DNA of 64,000 nt from Porphyromonas gingivalis ATCC 33277. GTDB lineage: Bacteria; Bacteroidota; Bacteroidia; Bacteroidales; Porphyromonadaceae. Under the pieces are notes generated by a model, which saw nothing but the letters and a program-made list of their open reading frames with translations, searched no databases and had not been told where the DNA came from. The translations under genes and the position numbers were made by a program. Shown piece by piece: positions 54,932 to 64,000 of this stretch. Where the stretch lies: assembly GCF_000010505.1 (NCBI RefSeq), contig NC_010729.1, positions 2,115,501 through 2,179,500 of the forward strand. Direction: 5' to 3'. Each line of letters opens with the position of its first letter. Positions within the stretch are counted from its first letter, which is position 1.

Positions 54932-56275
54932 TTAGCGCAAGTTCATTCCCGTGATCTTGCGGTACAGATCCAGCGCGTATATATCGGTCATGCCGGATAT
55001 ATAGTCCAGCGTGCACTGTATCTTACCGTAGAGGCTCTCCTCCCGTATGTTGTACTGCGTACTTACCCGACTGAGCAGCGTCCGGCTATAGGCATGATCG
55101 GGATTGGTGAGGGCTTCCATCATCTTATCTATCAGCGCACCGAATATCTGATGTCCGGCAAGCTCCACATCCACCACATCGCGCGCCACGTAGATCTTCG
55201 AATAGGCCATTCGGGCACATGCCCCGTAAGCCTCTTTCAGCCGTGGTTCCATGGCTCCGATGAGAGTGCCGGAGAAGGTACCGGACAATATCTCGTCCTC
55301 ATGATCCAGAAAGACCCGGGTGCATGATTCGACCAACAGACTGATCACACGCGAACGGAGGTAAGCGATCTGCTCATTGGCATCCGTGATATGATCGAGT
55401 ACTCCCCGTATATGCCGGAGTTCCTCCTCGGGACAAAAAGCCAGAAAGAGGTTTTCCGTCTCGGCATAAGTAAGGATACGGAGCTTATAAGCATCCTCTA
55501 TATCCATGATCTGGTAGCAGATGTCGTCGGCTGCCTCCACCAGATAGACCAGCGGATAGCGAGCGTATTTCACCGGATGTTCGTTTCGGCATAGCATGCC
55601 GAGCTCTTCGGCGATCATAAGGAAAGTATCCTCTTCCGTGGCGAAGAATCCGAATTTGCCGGCCTTGCCTGCCATCTCGCTGCTGTATGGATACTTCACG
55701 ATCGAAGCCACCGTACTGTACGTAAGGGCAAAGCCTCCTTTGCGACGGCCTTCGAACTGATGCGTCAGCAGACGGAAAGCGTTTGCATTGCCTTCGAAGT
55801 GCAGGAAGTCTTCCCAGCGGCCTCCTTCCTTGCGGACTGCGTCCTCCCATACCCTACCCTTTCCTTCGCGGAAATAAGCCGAAATGGCACGCTCGCCGCT
55901 GTGACCGAAAGGAGGATTGCCCATGTCGTGAGCCAGACAGGCAGCCGACACGATGGCACTGATGGCCCCCGACTCCCATGGCAACTCGCCATACCGCGCT
56001 TTCAGTCCGCGTGTGATATTATTGCCGAGCGAGCGTCCCACACAGCTCACTTCGAGACTGTGCGTAAGACGATTGTGTACGAATATATTGCCTGCAAGGG
56101 GGAATACCTGTGCCTTGTTTTGCAGTCGACGAAAAGGAGAAGAAAAGACCATGCGGTCATAATCTCGTTCGAAGTCCGTTCTCTCCCATGGCTGAGCCGA
56201 TTGTTTCGGTTGGTGGTAGTGTTCCATACCCACCCTTTTGTCGGAGAGCAATCGCTCCCACTGCATCATAGTCAT
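54932..56275 (-). CDS. dgt: Deoxyguanosinetriphosphate triphosphohydrolase (dGTPase)
   Basis: A 447-residue HD-domain hydrolase that converts dGTP to deoxyguanosine and tripolyphosphate. The HD metal site is visible as His in FVHNRLTHSLEVSCVGR and the His-Asp pair in ACLAHDMGNPPFGHSGE; a further Asp is in VEAADDICYQIMDIEDA. FERDYDRMVFSSPFRRLQNK is the typical N-terminal signature. Full length. It begins on the minus strand with a 60-bp gap to dapB. Confidence 0.9.
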   Translation of the reverse strand: MTMMQWERLLSDKRVGMEHYHQPKQSAQPWERTDFERDYDRMVFSSPFRRLQNKAQVFPLAGNIFVHNRLTHSLEVSCVGRSLGNNITRGLKARYGELPWESGAISAIVSAACLAHDMGNPPFGHSGERAISAYFREGKGRVWEDAVRKEGGRWEDFLHFEGNANAFRLLTHQFEGRRKGGFALTYSTVASIVKYPYSSEMAGKAGKFGFFATEEDTFLMIAEELGMLCRNEHPVKYARYPLVYLVEAADDICYQIMDIEDAYKLRILTYAETENLFLAFCPEEELRHIRGVLDHITDANEQIAYLRSRVISLLVESCTRVFLDHEDEILSGTFSGTLIGAMEPRLKEAYGACARMAYSKIYVARDVVDVELAGHQIFGALIDKMMEALTNPDHAYSRTLLSRVSTQYNIREESLYGKIQCTLDYISGMTDIYALDLYRKITGMNLR

Positions 56276-56418
56276 TGTTCCAATCTGATTCTTATTGAGT
56301 TAAAGATAGAAAGATTCGACAGAATGTCGACTAACCGAAAAAGGAAAGACCCGCCCCCTTCCTCGACCGAAAATACCTCTCATAACTATATGCACGGACG
56401 AGAGCCGACTACCCCCTC

Positions 56419-57411
56419 TCAGATCAGCAAAATGAAAGCAAGAGAGCCGACACTGATCAGTATCCACAGGAACAATCCCTGCAGCAGAGCACGAACACCC
56501 ACGCTCGCAATCACTTCCTTGGTCAGCGATGCTCCGATAAAAAAGAGGGACAGGGTAAGGCCTTTTCGGGCCAAGGAAGCAACAAAACGCCCGACCTCAG
56601 GGAAATATGCCTCCAGCAGATAGGTATTCAGGATGATAGCCCCGATAAAAAAGAGGATGAACAGAGGTACGGGAAAGCGTTTGGCTCCCTTCGTTTTATA
56701 GACAAAAGAGAATACCAGAGTAAGGGGTACGATCCACAAGGCCCTTGTCAGTTTGATGGTTGTAGCCACCCTGAGTGCTTCTTCTCCATAAGCCGATCCG
56801 GCACCTACCACCGAACTCGTATCGTGGATGGCGATGGCTGCCCAAGTACCGAACTGCTGCTGATCCAGAGCAAGCCAGTGGCCTATCGACGGAAAGATGA
56901 AGAGCGCAACGGCATTGAGCAGGAAGACGGTACCTAACGCCACAGACATTTCATGCTCTTCTGCTTTCAATATGGGACCCACTGCCGCAATGGCACTACC
57001 GCCGCAGATAGCCGTTCCGGCACCGATGAGAGCGGAAGTATTGCGATTCATCTGCAGGATTTTCCGTCCGATGAACCACCCCAACAGAAGAGTGCCGAAC
57101 ACGGAAATTATCGTAAACATCATACCATCGCGACCGGATGCCAACGACTCGCCCAGATTCATACCGAAACCGAGTCCGACTACAGAGTATTGCAATAGCA
57201 CTTTCGAGCCCAATTTGTTCGCCCGCCGGTGCGTGGAACCGAAGATAAGGGCATAGGCCAAGCCCATCAACAGGGCCACAGGAGGTGTAAGCCAGGAAGT
57301 GAAAGGATGAAATCTCTCTACTAAACTGCCTAAAAGCGTAAGGATCAAGAACACTATTATGGCAGGATACGCTATTCGGGAAATATGTGATTTTGGGTTG
57401 TCCGTATTCAT
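56419..57411 (-). CDS. YeiH/UPF0324-family putative sulfate-exporter-like membrane protein
   Basis: A 330-residue inner-membrane protein with about ten helices. The family signatures are VVGLGFGMNLGESLASG and SALIGAGTAICGGSAIAAVG, and the mid-helix WAAIAIHDTSSVVGAGSAYG. UPF0324/YeiH proteins are annotated as putative sulfate exporters, without firm proof of substrate. Full length. It stands alone between dgt and an intergenic region. Confidence 0.85.
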   Translation of the reverse strand: MNTDNPKSHISRIAYPAIIVFLILTLLGSLVERFHPFTSWLTPPVALLMGLAYALIFGSTHRRANKLGSKVLLQYSVVGLGFGMNLGESLASGRDGMMFTIISVFGTLLLGWFIGRKILQMNRNTSALIGAGTAICGGSAIAAVGPILKAEEHEMSVALGTVFLLNAVALFIFPSIGHWLALDQQQFGTWAAIAIHDTSSVVGAGSAYGEEALRVATTIKLTRALWIVPLTLVFSFVYKTKGAKRFPVPLFILFFIGAIILNTYLLEAYFPEVGRFVASLARKGLTLSLFFIGASLTKEVIASVGVRALLQGLFLWILISVGSLAFILLI

Positions 57412-57919
57412 GAATCGGGTATTTTCACGGAGTAATTCAGGTACAAAAGTAGGTATTTTGTATCGCCACTTGGAAAAAATTCCTTTTCATTTTTGACCGC
57501 CTGTCATCACTGATCGCTATGCCTTTTTAGCAACGTTTCCTTCACTTGGGCAAAGAATATTATATCTGAAGTGAACAGAACAGCCTTTTCGTTTTTTAAT
57601 ATAGAGCAGAGCATAATCCGACCTCGGCCGTTCTTGCAGAAAAAGCGAACCGCAATCTCAGAAATAATGGAACGAGAATCTGAAAAATCTCACGCCACAA
57701 AGTTTTCATTTTGGTTCGAAAATTTTTCCTTTCCGGCGCCGGAAAAAAGTATTTTACGCGTGACTTTTTGAGTCCTCTTAAGTAAGGTATTTTTTTAACA
57801 TACTTGTGCCGAATTATGCATCTAACCATGGTGTAGAATCCTCATCTGTAGGTAATTTGCACCGAACAACCGATTTGTCAGTACATTATGTCTGACGAAA
57901 CGCGTAATTTTGACTTCAA
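57412..57919. other. Intergenic region with a diverged dispersed repeat
   Basis: About 500 bp without a credible gene. Positions 57690-57775 resemble the dispersed repeat (CGCCACAAAGTTTTCATTTT, GGTTCGAAAATTTTTC, then a GC-rich palindrome CCGGCGCCGG). The remainder should contain promoters for the genes on either side. Confidence 0.45.
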
Positions 57920-58279
57920 ATGAAAGAAAGATTGAACCAAACCGTACGCTATTTTCTGCCTATACTCTTCGCAGTATATGCCGGCTTGGTCATATCTTTC
58001 ACTCACGTCCATATCATCAATGGCGTGATCATCGTCCACTCCCACGTACAGTGGGGCGACAACGAAAGCAATCCGCAGGACAATCCGCATTCGGATTCGG
58101 AATTGATTCTGTACAATCAGCTTTCGGCCATATTCACGACTTATTTGGATACGCCGGCCATAGACTTGAAAGAACCTGTGAGGGTTGTCGGCGTCGTTCC
58201 TTTCTTTTGCGATAATCTTATTGCTCTAATTTCGGAGCTAACTCCTTCCAATCATCTCAGGGCTCCTCCCGTAGCCTGA
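57920..58279 (+). CDS. Small His-rich membrane protein upstream of TonB receptor
   Basis: A 119-residue protein with one membrane helix near the N-terminus (YFLPILFAVYAGLVISFTH), followed by a His-rich stretch (THVHIINGVIIVHSHVQWGD) and a soluble C-terminal part. By recall it resembles DUF6769-type proteins that precede TonB receptors in Bacteroidetes. The His residues could bind a metal or haem. It lies about 300 bp upstream of the receptor on the same strand. Function not assigned. Confidence 0.6.
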   Translation: MKERLNQTVRYFLPILFAVYAGLVISFTHVHIINGVIIVHSHVQWGDNESNPQDNPHSDSELILYNQLSAIFTTYLDTPAIDLKEPVRVVGVVPFFCDNLIALISELTPSNHLRAPPVA

Positions 58280-58585
58280 TCCATTCTTACCTTATTTCGG
58301 ACGATCCATTCATTCGGATGGTATTGCGCGCGCTTACAGTGACATCTATTGCATCGGCACTTGTAGATCTGCCTTTCTATGGCTGATTTATCAAGGGGAT
58401 GGAATGTGCATCCGTAGCCGTGATGCAAGGATTTTCATCCTTCTTAATACCGATCTTTCGTAGGATAGGGAGTGTATTCCACACTCCTAATCTCAAAAAC
58501 CGACTGAAAAGGATCGGAATAAGGATACCGAACAGACAATAAAAAAGACTATATCCATATCAAGCCAATCAAACCAAAAAATAAA
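58280..58585 (+). promoter_or_regulatory. Upstream region of the TonB receptor gene
   Basis: This 306-bp interval holds two small hairpins (AAGGAT TTTC ATCCTT at 58427-58442; GGAGTGT ATTCC ACACTCC at 58469-58487). I do not recognise a known riboswitch class. It may hold a promoter and a regulatory leader for the receptor. Confidence 0.35.
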
Positions 58586-61087
58586 ATGAAACAACTAAAC
58601 ATTATCAGCTTCATCATTGCTTTCCTATTCTTAGGAACGAGCGCATCGGCTCAGCAATCGGGCGGATCCGTTACAGGTACCGTAGTGGACAAAAGCTCAA
58701 AAGAACCTATCGCATACGTACAAGTATTCGTCAAAGGAACCACTCTCGGAACTTCCACGGATGCAAACGGAAACTACTCGATCAAGGGAATCCCTTCGGG
58801 TAATCAAACTATCGTAGCCCGACTCATGGGTTACTCCACTTGCGAAGAAAAAGTACATATAGAAAAGGGTGGTTCCCGCCACGTAGACCTCTATCTGACC
58901 GAAGAGATTCTCTCTCTCGATGGGGTAGTGGTATCTGCCAATAGAAACGAGACTTTCCGCCGTCAAGCACCCTCGTTGGTAACGGTACTGTCGCCGGAAC
59001 TTTTCCTCAAAACCAACTCTACCAACCTGAGTCAGGGACTTAAGTTCCAGCCCGGTCTGCGCGTGGAGGACAACTGTCAGAACTGCGGTTTCAACCAAGT
59101 TCGTATCAATGGACTCGAAGGAGCCTATTCGCAAATTCTTATCGACAGCCATCCCATCTTCAGTTCGCTTGCCGGTGTCTATGGCTTGGAGCAGATGCCT
59201 GCCAATATGATCGAACGTGTAGAAGTAATTCGCGGTGGAGGTTCGGCTCTGTTCGGCTCTAATGCTGTGGGAGGCGTTATCAACGTAATTACGAAAGAAC
59301 CGCTTCGCAATTCGGCCGAGATCAGCCATTCTACGATGACCTTCGACCACGCGAAAGGGTGGGGGAGCTTCCAAAATACGACCCAGTTCAACGGTTCTAT
59401 GCTGACGGAAGACCGCAAAGCCGGTGTCATGGTATTCGGCCAACACAACTACCGTCCCGGACAGGATATAGACGGCGACAGCTTTACCGAACTACCCAAT
59501 CTGCGCAACCGCTCGCTCGGTTTCCGCTCATACTATAAGACCGGTCTCTACAGCAAAGCAACCCTCGAATATCACAGCATGCAGGAGTACCGTCGTGGTG
59601 GCGACAGACTGGACAATCCTCCTTTCGAAGCCCAGATAGCGGAATATCTCCAGCACTATATCAATGGCGGAAGTTTCAAATTCGATCAGGGCTTCAGCGG
59701 TGGCAAGGATTTCTTCAGTCTGTATGCTTCGGCACAGGACGTTCAGCGTCGTAGCTACTACGGGGGTGGCGACTATACCGAAAATCTGCTGAACGGAGCA
59801 GTTCAGAGTGGAAGCACCGAATCGGACGAATACAACGATGCTTTCACGGCTCTTACTTCCTACGGGACTACCAAGGGATTCGATTTGCAAGGAGGAGGTA
59901 TGTATCGTCATACCTTCGGAGAAAACTGGGACTTCACCGGCGGACTCGAATATATCTACGGCCAACTCGATGACAGAAGCGGCTACAGACCGAGCAAAAT
60001 AGATCAGAATACCTCTACTTTTAGTCAGTACGACCAGCTCGAATATAAGACGGAGAAATTGAGTGCCCTTATCGGAGCACGTATCGACTATGTTCTCCTC
60101 AATCAGGATGGCAAACGCTATATCGATCCGCTCTTCATTTTCAGTCCCAGAGCCAACGTACGATACAATCCCAATAAGAATCTCAGCTTCCGACTCTCAT
60201 ACAGCGAAGGATTCCGCGCTCCTCAGTATTTCGATGAAGATCTGCACGTAGAGTTGGCCGGTGGTACTCCTATCAGCCGTGTCCTTTCCCCCAATCTGAA
60301 AGAAGAACGTTCACGAAGCATCAGTGCTTCTTTCGATTATTACCACAGAGCCGACGAATGGCAATTCAATATCATGGGAGAAGCCTTCTCCACCTTTATC
60401 AGCAATCAATTCAAACCATCCGATAAGGTCGAAACCACGAGCGATGGCAAAGAATGGATCATTCGTACCATCTACAACGACAAGGATGGAGTATCGAAGG
60501 TATATGGTGTGAATCTGGAGGGAAGAATCGCCTACAACAAATCGTTCGACCTCCAGCTCGGCGGTACATGGCAGAGAAGCCGCTACGGCAGCATCTATAC
60601 TGCAGTAGAAGCGGACAAAACAACGGGACAAGCCGAGATCTCTGTGAAAGACTATGTACGTACTCCGAATCTGTACGGCTATTTCGTTGCTACGGTACGT
60701 CCTACCGAGCACTTCGCCATCAATCTCTCCGGTACATTCACGGGCAAAATGGATGTCGTACACGAAGCCTATGAAGGCGATATTCCCGCAGAACACATAG
60801 CTCCGGACGGATCGTTCGACTTTGAAATGAATGGTCAGCAATTCAAAGGTTTGGCCGAAGGTCATGCCAAGCTCGTCAAGACTCCGGCCTTCGCCGATAT
60901 AGACCTCAAGCTGAGCCACGACTTCCACCTTGCTTCCACTATGACCTTGGAATTGAATGCCGGAATACAGAACATATTCAACAGCTATCAGAAAGACACG
61001 GACAAGGGACCGGGTAGAGCTTCTACTTACGTATACGGTCCTATGCAGCCCAGAAGGATTTTCGTCGGTACAAAGATTAATTTCTGA
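58586..61087 (+). CDS. TonB-dependent outer-membrane receptor
   Basis: An 833-residue outer-membrane receptor that takes up a bound ligand with energy from TonB. A signal peptide is at 1-22 (SFIIAFLFLGTSASAQ). Residues 27-112 form a carboxypeptidase-regulatory-like domain (TGTVVDKSSKEPIAYVQVFV; STDANGNYSIKGIPSG). The plug starts near 120 (VVVSANRNETFRRQAPSLVT), carries a CxxC pair (RVEDNCQNCGFNQVRINGLE) and ends with RGGGSALFGSNAVGGVINVI. The 22-strand barrel ends in FVGTKINF. The ligand is not shown by sequence; iron, haem or cobalamin-type ligands are possible. Confidence 0.9.
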   Translation: MKQLNIISFIIAFLFLGTSASAQQSGGSVTGTVVDKSSKEPIAYVQVFVKGTTLGTSTDANGNYSIKGIPSGNQTIVARLMGYSTCEEKVHIEKGGSRHVDLYLTEEILSLDGVVVSANRNETFRRQAPSLVTVLSPELFLKTNSTNLSQGLKFQPGLRVEDNCQNCGFNQVRINGLEGAYSQILIDSHPIFSSLAGVYGLEQMPANMIERVEVIRGGGSALFGSNAVGGVINVITKEPLRNSAEISHSTMTFDHAKGWGSFQNTTQFNGSMLTEDRKAGVMVFGQHNYRPGQDIDGDSFTELPNLRNRSLGFRSYYKTGLYSKATLEYHSMQEYRRGGDRLDNPPFEAQIAEYLQHYINGGSFKFDQGFSGGKDFFSLYASAQDVQRRSYYGGGDYTENLLNGAVQSGSTESDEYNDAFTALTSYGTTKGFDLQGGGMYRHTFGENWDFTGGLEYIYGQLDDRSGYRPSKIDQNTSTFSQYDQLEYKTEKLSALIGARIDYVLLNQDGKRYIDPLFIFSPRANVRYNPNKNLSFRLSYSEGFRAPQYFDEDLHVELAGGTPISRVLSPNLKEERSRSISASFDYYHRADEWQFNIMGEAFSTFISNQFKPSDKVETTSDGKEWIIRTIYNDKDGVSKVYGVNLEGRIAYNKSFDLQLGGTWQRSRYGSIYTAVEADKTTGQAEISVKDYVRTPNLYGYFVATVRPTEHFAINLSGTFTGKMDVVHEAYEGDIPAEHIAPDGSFDFEMNGQQFKGLAEGHAKLVKTPAFADIDLKLSHDFHLASTMTLELNAGIQNIFNSYQKDTDKGPGRASTYVYGPMQPRRIFVGTKINF

Positions 61088-61155
61088 TCCCACAACCGAT
61101 AATTCGGCTACTGATCAAATAAGATTCATAGCTACTTTTCTATATCTGTGACGCG

Positions 61156-61200
61156 ATCGGTTGCTTCACCTTTCAACAGGTGGGCAACCGATTTTCTTTT
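61156..61200 (+). terminator. Terminator after the TonB receptor gene
   Basis: A stem ATCGGTTGC / GCAACCGAT with a roughly 19-nt loop (containing an inner CACCTTTCAACAGGTG hairpin) is followed by TTTTCTTTTT. Confidence 0.7.
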
Positions 61201-61656
61201 TATTATATATTCCTTTTTGAAAAGAAAAAATATATAGGAAGAAGGAGGTCGGTTGAAACTGTTGATAAGGCTTGTAACTGCTTGGTGAATAGGGTAGGGG
61301 ATTAACAGATTTGGAATAGATACTGATAGCTTACTAACAGGTTATCCACTTCGTTGAATGCTGATAGCCAATGAGTTTCCATCGGAATGTGGAAAACTTT
61401 TGTTTCTACGGTCGATTCGGTCTGTTTGTTTTTGTGCCGAGCTGTGAATAATCCTTGGCAAAAGTTGATGAGAATTTGCTGCTAACTTTTTTGTCTTTGC
61501 AAAAGAATAATTTTATATGAAGATTCTTTCGGATCGGGCAAGAGAATAAACAAGTTTTTATCAGCGAATTTTCAACAGGTTTATCGACAGTCTATGTGGA
61601 AAACGATTGTTTCAGACGACTGAATAGACGATATTTGTATCGATCTTCGGTTAGTC
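61201..61656. other. AT-rich intergenic region with DnaA-box-like motifs
   Basis: A 456-bp non-coding stretch with no gene. DnaA-box-like nonamers appear: TGTTGATAA (near 61260), TTATCCACT (near 61340) and TGTGAATAA (near 61443), with related TGTGGAAAA words near 61390 and 61595. The strands are AT-rich. It could be an origin-like or DnaA-titrating region, or simply AT-rich DNA before recO. Confidence 0.35.
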
Positions 61657-62394
61657 ATGATTATAGTCAGCAGAGCAATAGTTCTCCACAATACGGCTTA
61701 TAACGATAGTTATAGTATAGCCCATCTTTTCAGTAGAGAGAGTGGCAGAGTGTCCTATCTGATACCACGTTCATCCAAGCGAGGGAAAAGTGGCGGTAGC
61801 TTGCGTTTGCTTATTTCTCCTCTGAACGAACTGGAGATTACGGCCGAACACAAGCAGCACCGCGATTTGCACTTTATCAAAGAAGCCAAACTATGCAGTT
61901 TGCATGGCCGTATTCAGTCTGATCCGGTAAGGAATAGTATAGCACTCTTTCTAGCAGAATTTCTTTATCTGATCTTACGACTGCCGGAAGCCGATACGAA
62001 TCTGTATGATTTTGTGGCTTTTTCCATAGATAAGTTGGAAGAAATGGACGGGCCGATGGCTAATTTTCATCTGGCTTTTCTTTTTCGTTTGCTTGTTCCA
62101 TTGGGGTTGATACCCGATTTACAGTTCGGAGGAAGTGTTATTCCGCGTTGGTTCGATCCTGCTGATGGTCGCTTCGTACCGAATGCTCCTGCTCATGGAA
62201 GGGGAATTCCGCCACATCAATCGACTTATTTACAGCTATTTAGACGTATTACATTCGATAATATGAAAGCTTTTCGACTTTCGAGAGCCGAGCGAAGACA
62301 GGTTTTGGATTATCTGGTGGATTACTATCGCTTTCACCTTCCGCCTTTCCCTCTGTTAAAGACGCCCGACATTCTTTCGACTTTGTTCGATTAA
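61657..62394 (+). CDS. recO: DNA repair protein RecO
   Basis: A 245-residue recombination mediator that helps RecA load onto single-stranded DNA via RecFOR. The N-terminal OB fold begins IIVSRAIVLHNTAYNDSYSI with FSRESGRVSYLIPRSSK. The helical C-terminal domain follows (YRFHLPPFPLLKTPDILSTL). Length and layout are standard for Bacteroidetes RecO; as in this group the zinc-binding cysteines seen in other RecO proteins are absent. Confidence 0.88.
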   Translation: MIIVSRAIVLHNTAYNDSYSIAHLFSRESGRVSYLIPRSSKRGKSGGSLRLLISPLNELEITAEHKQHRDLHFIKEAKLCSLHGRIQSDPVRNSIALFLAEFLYLILRLPEADTNLYDFVAFSIDKLEEMDGPMANFHLAFLFRLLVPLGLIPDLQFGGSVIPRWFDPADGRFVPNAPAHGRGIPPHQSTYLQLFRRITFDNMKAFRLSRAERRQVLDYLVDYYRFHLPPFPLLKTPDILSTLFD

Positions 62395-62466
62395 CTGTTT
62401 TATTTCTAACTGGGAAACGGTGCGGAAAACTTATCTTTGTGCGTATTGCAGAAACACAAAATACTT

Positions 62467-64000
62467 ATGGGAACAGACAAACTATTGGATCAAGTACGTG
62501 CCAAAGCCCGAATTTGGCTCGGAACAGAATACGACGACTCCACTCGAAAAGCCGTTCAGGCTATGCTGGACAATGCAGATACGACCGAACTCGTGGATGC
62601 ATTCTACCGAGATTTGGAGTTTGGTACAGGCGGACTTCGCGGCATCATGGGAGCTGGAACCAATCGTATGAACCGCTATACGGTAGGCGCAGCTACTCAA
62701 GGACTCTCCAACTATCTCTTGCGCGAGTTTGCCGGTTCTTCGGATATCAGTGTCGTTATCGGCTACGACTGTCGGAACAATAGCCGTTTTTTTGCCGATA
62801 CGGCAGCGGCTGTATTCTCGGCCAACGGCATCGGGGTTTATCTGTTTGAGGAACTTCGTCCTACACCGGAAATATCTTACGCCATTCGTCATCTGGGATG
62901 TAAGAGCGGTGTAATGATTACAGCTTCGCACAATCCTAAGGAATACAACGGCTATAAGGCTTATTGGGAAGACGGGGCACAGATTATAGCTCCACACGAT
63001 CGTAATATCATTGCCGAGGTCAATAGAATTCGCTCCGTTGATGAGATCAAATTCGAAGCCAAGCCTGAGCTGATTCGGATGATAGGTGAGAATATCGATT
63101 CGGCTTTCATTGCTGAAGTCAAGGCACTGAGTCTTTCTCCCGAAAGCATTGCTCGTCATCGGGATATAAAGATCGTATACACGCCTATCCACGGTACCGG
63201 AAGTACGGTGGTACCCCGTGCCTTACGTGAATATGGCTTTGCTAATATCATTCACGTGCCCGAACAGGATGTTGTAAGCGGAGACTTCCCTACGGTACAT
63301 TCTCCCAATCCCGAAGAGCCTGCAGCTCTCGCTTTGGCTATAGCCAAAGCGGAAGAAACGGGTGCCGATTTGGTTTTGGCCAGCGACCCCGATGCAGATA
63401 GAATAGGAGTTGCTGTGCGCAATAATGAGGGTAGGATAGTGCTCATCAATGGCAACGAGATTTGTTCGCTGCTTATCTATTATTCCATCATGCGTCGCAA
63501 GGAATTGGGCGATTTGCATCCTGATGATTATATCGTCAAGACGATTGTAACTACGGAATTGATCCGCGATATAGCGAAGAAAGAGCATGTGAGCATGTTC
63601 GATTGCTACACCGGTTTCAAATGGATAGCAGCCGTTATAAGAGAGAATGAAGGTCGTCGCCGCTACATAGGAGGTGGAGAGGAGAGTTATGGATTTTTGT
63701 GGGAAGACTTTATTCGAGACAAGAGTTCGGTATCTGCTTGTGCACTCTTCTGTGAAATGGCAGCTTGGGCTTTGGATCGAGGCATGAGTGTCTATCGACT
63801 CATCCGCAGCATCTATTTGGAATACGGTCTTTACTACGAAAAGGGACTTAGTGTGGTGCGTAAAGGCAAATCCGGAGCAGAAGAGATAGAAGCCATGATG
63901 AGAAATTATCGTGAGTATGCACCTGTAGAGCTCGGAGGTTCGCCCGTGCAGGAAATATTGGACTATGCTTCTCTCGAAGGAAAAGATTTCACAAGAGGAG
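62467..64000 (+). CDS. Phosphoglucomutase/phosphomannomutase, cut by the right window edge
   Basis: At least 511 residues, open to the end of the window. The alpha-D-phosphohexomutase family is clear: FGTGGLRGIMGAGTNRMNRY near residue 50, the phosphoserine loop GVMITASHNPKEYNGYKAYW, the metal-binding DPDADRIGV and the sugar-binding GGGEESYGFLW. It interconverts sugar 1- and 6-phosphates. I start at ATG 62467, MGTDKLLDQVRAKARIWL. Full-length relatives are about 580 residues, so about 70 are missing. Confidence 0.92.
   Translation, partial: MGTDKLLDQVRAKARIWLGTEYDDSTRKAVQAMLDNADTTELVDAFYRDLEFGTGGLRGIMGAGTNRMNRYTVGAATQGLSNYLLREFAGSSDISVVIGYDCRNNSRFFADTAAAVFSANGIGVYLFEELRPTPEISYAIRHLGCKSGVMITASHNPKEYNGYKAYWEDGAQIIAPHDRNIIAEVNRIRSVDEIKFEAKPELIRMIGENIDSAFIAEVKALSLSPESIARHRDIKIVYTPIHGTGSTVVPRALREYGFANIIHVPEQDVVSGDFPTVHSPNPEEPAALALAIAKAEETGADLVLASDPDADRIGVAVRNNEGRIVLINGNEICSLLIYYSIMRRKELGDLHPDDYIVKTIVTTELIRDIAKKEHVSMFDCYTGFKWIAAVIRENEGRRRYIGGGEESYGFLWEDFIRDKSSVSACALFCEMAAWALDRGMSVYRLIRSIYLEYGLYYEKGLSVVRKGKSGAEEIEAMMRNYREYAPVELGGSPVQEILDYASLEGKDFTRG

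Noticed and set aside
59179-59446. Antisense frames inside the TonB receptor gene
   Set aside because: Mirror images of the receptor coding strand with no domain content.
61201-61656. Firm call of a replication origin
   Set aside because: Only a few short DnaA-like words, no dnaA gene and no skew data; reported as a low-interest finding instead.

Overview
The window looks like chromosomal DNA of Porphyromonas gingivalis (Bacteroidetes) or a very close relative. The reasons are 1339-bp IS5-family elements with 5-bp target duplications that match what I recall of IS1126/ISPg1, IS982-family copies, a Bacteroidetes-type LepB, TonB receptor and DUF6261-like proteins, and a type III-B CRISPR locus with a Cas6-RT-Cas1 fusion and a CorA effector. 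Identification is from memory of these families; no search was run.

Layout. 0-5.8 kb: end of an MscS-type channel gene, a TPR protein, and a GATC-type restriction-modification system whose endonuclease gene is split by IS1126. 5.9-10.7 kb: a duplicated DUF6261-like gene around a lipoprotein/outer-membrane pair, with a 41-bp palindromic tandem repeat upstream of the first copy. 10.9-13.1 kb: an outer-membrane helix-hairpin-helix protein with a tiny coupled ORF before it. 13.9-31.0 kb: a segment bounded by two IS982-family copies in direct orientation. It holds IS wreckage, a CtpA-type protease, and a TetR / RND / LolA-like / outer-membrane protein / paired ABC export operon. This whole segment sits inside one CRISPR spacer.

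31.0-44.2 kb is the CRISPR locus, read on the minus strand: corA, a 78-aa membrane protein, cmr1 to cmr6, cas6-RT-cas1 (interrupted by IS1126), cas2, a leader with six TTTTCGAAAA palindromes, then the broken array. The interference and signalling genes look intact, while adaptation and the local array are broken. By analogy with the Bacteroides fragilis Cmr-CorA system, target RNA binding would make Cas10 produce SAM-AMP, which would act on the CorA membrane protein. No SAM-AMP hydrolase or lyase gene is visible in the window.

44.7-64 kb is housekeeping: mnmG, uvrC (with parS-like palindromes), dtd, a MazG-like gene and deoC on the plus strand; a polyprenyl synthase, a WbqC-like gene, two signal peptidase genes (one lacking both catalytic residues), dapB, dgt and a YeiH-like gene on the minus strand; then a small His-rich membrane protein, a TonB-dependent receptor, recO and a phosphohexomutase gene that runs off the right edge.
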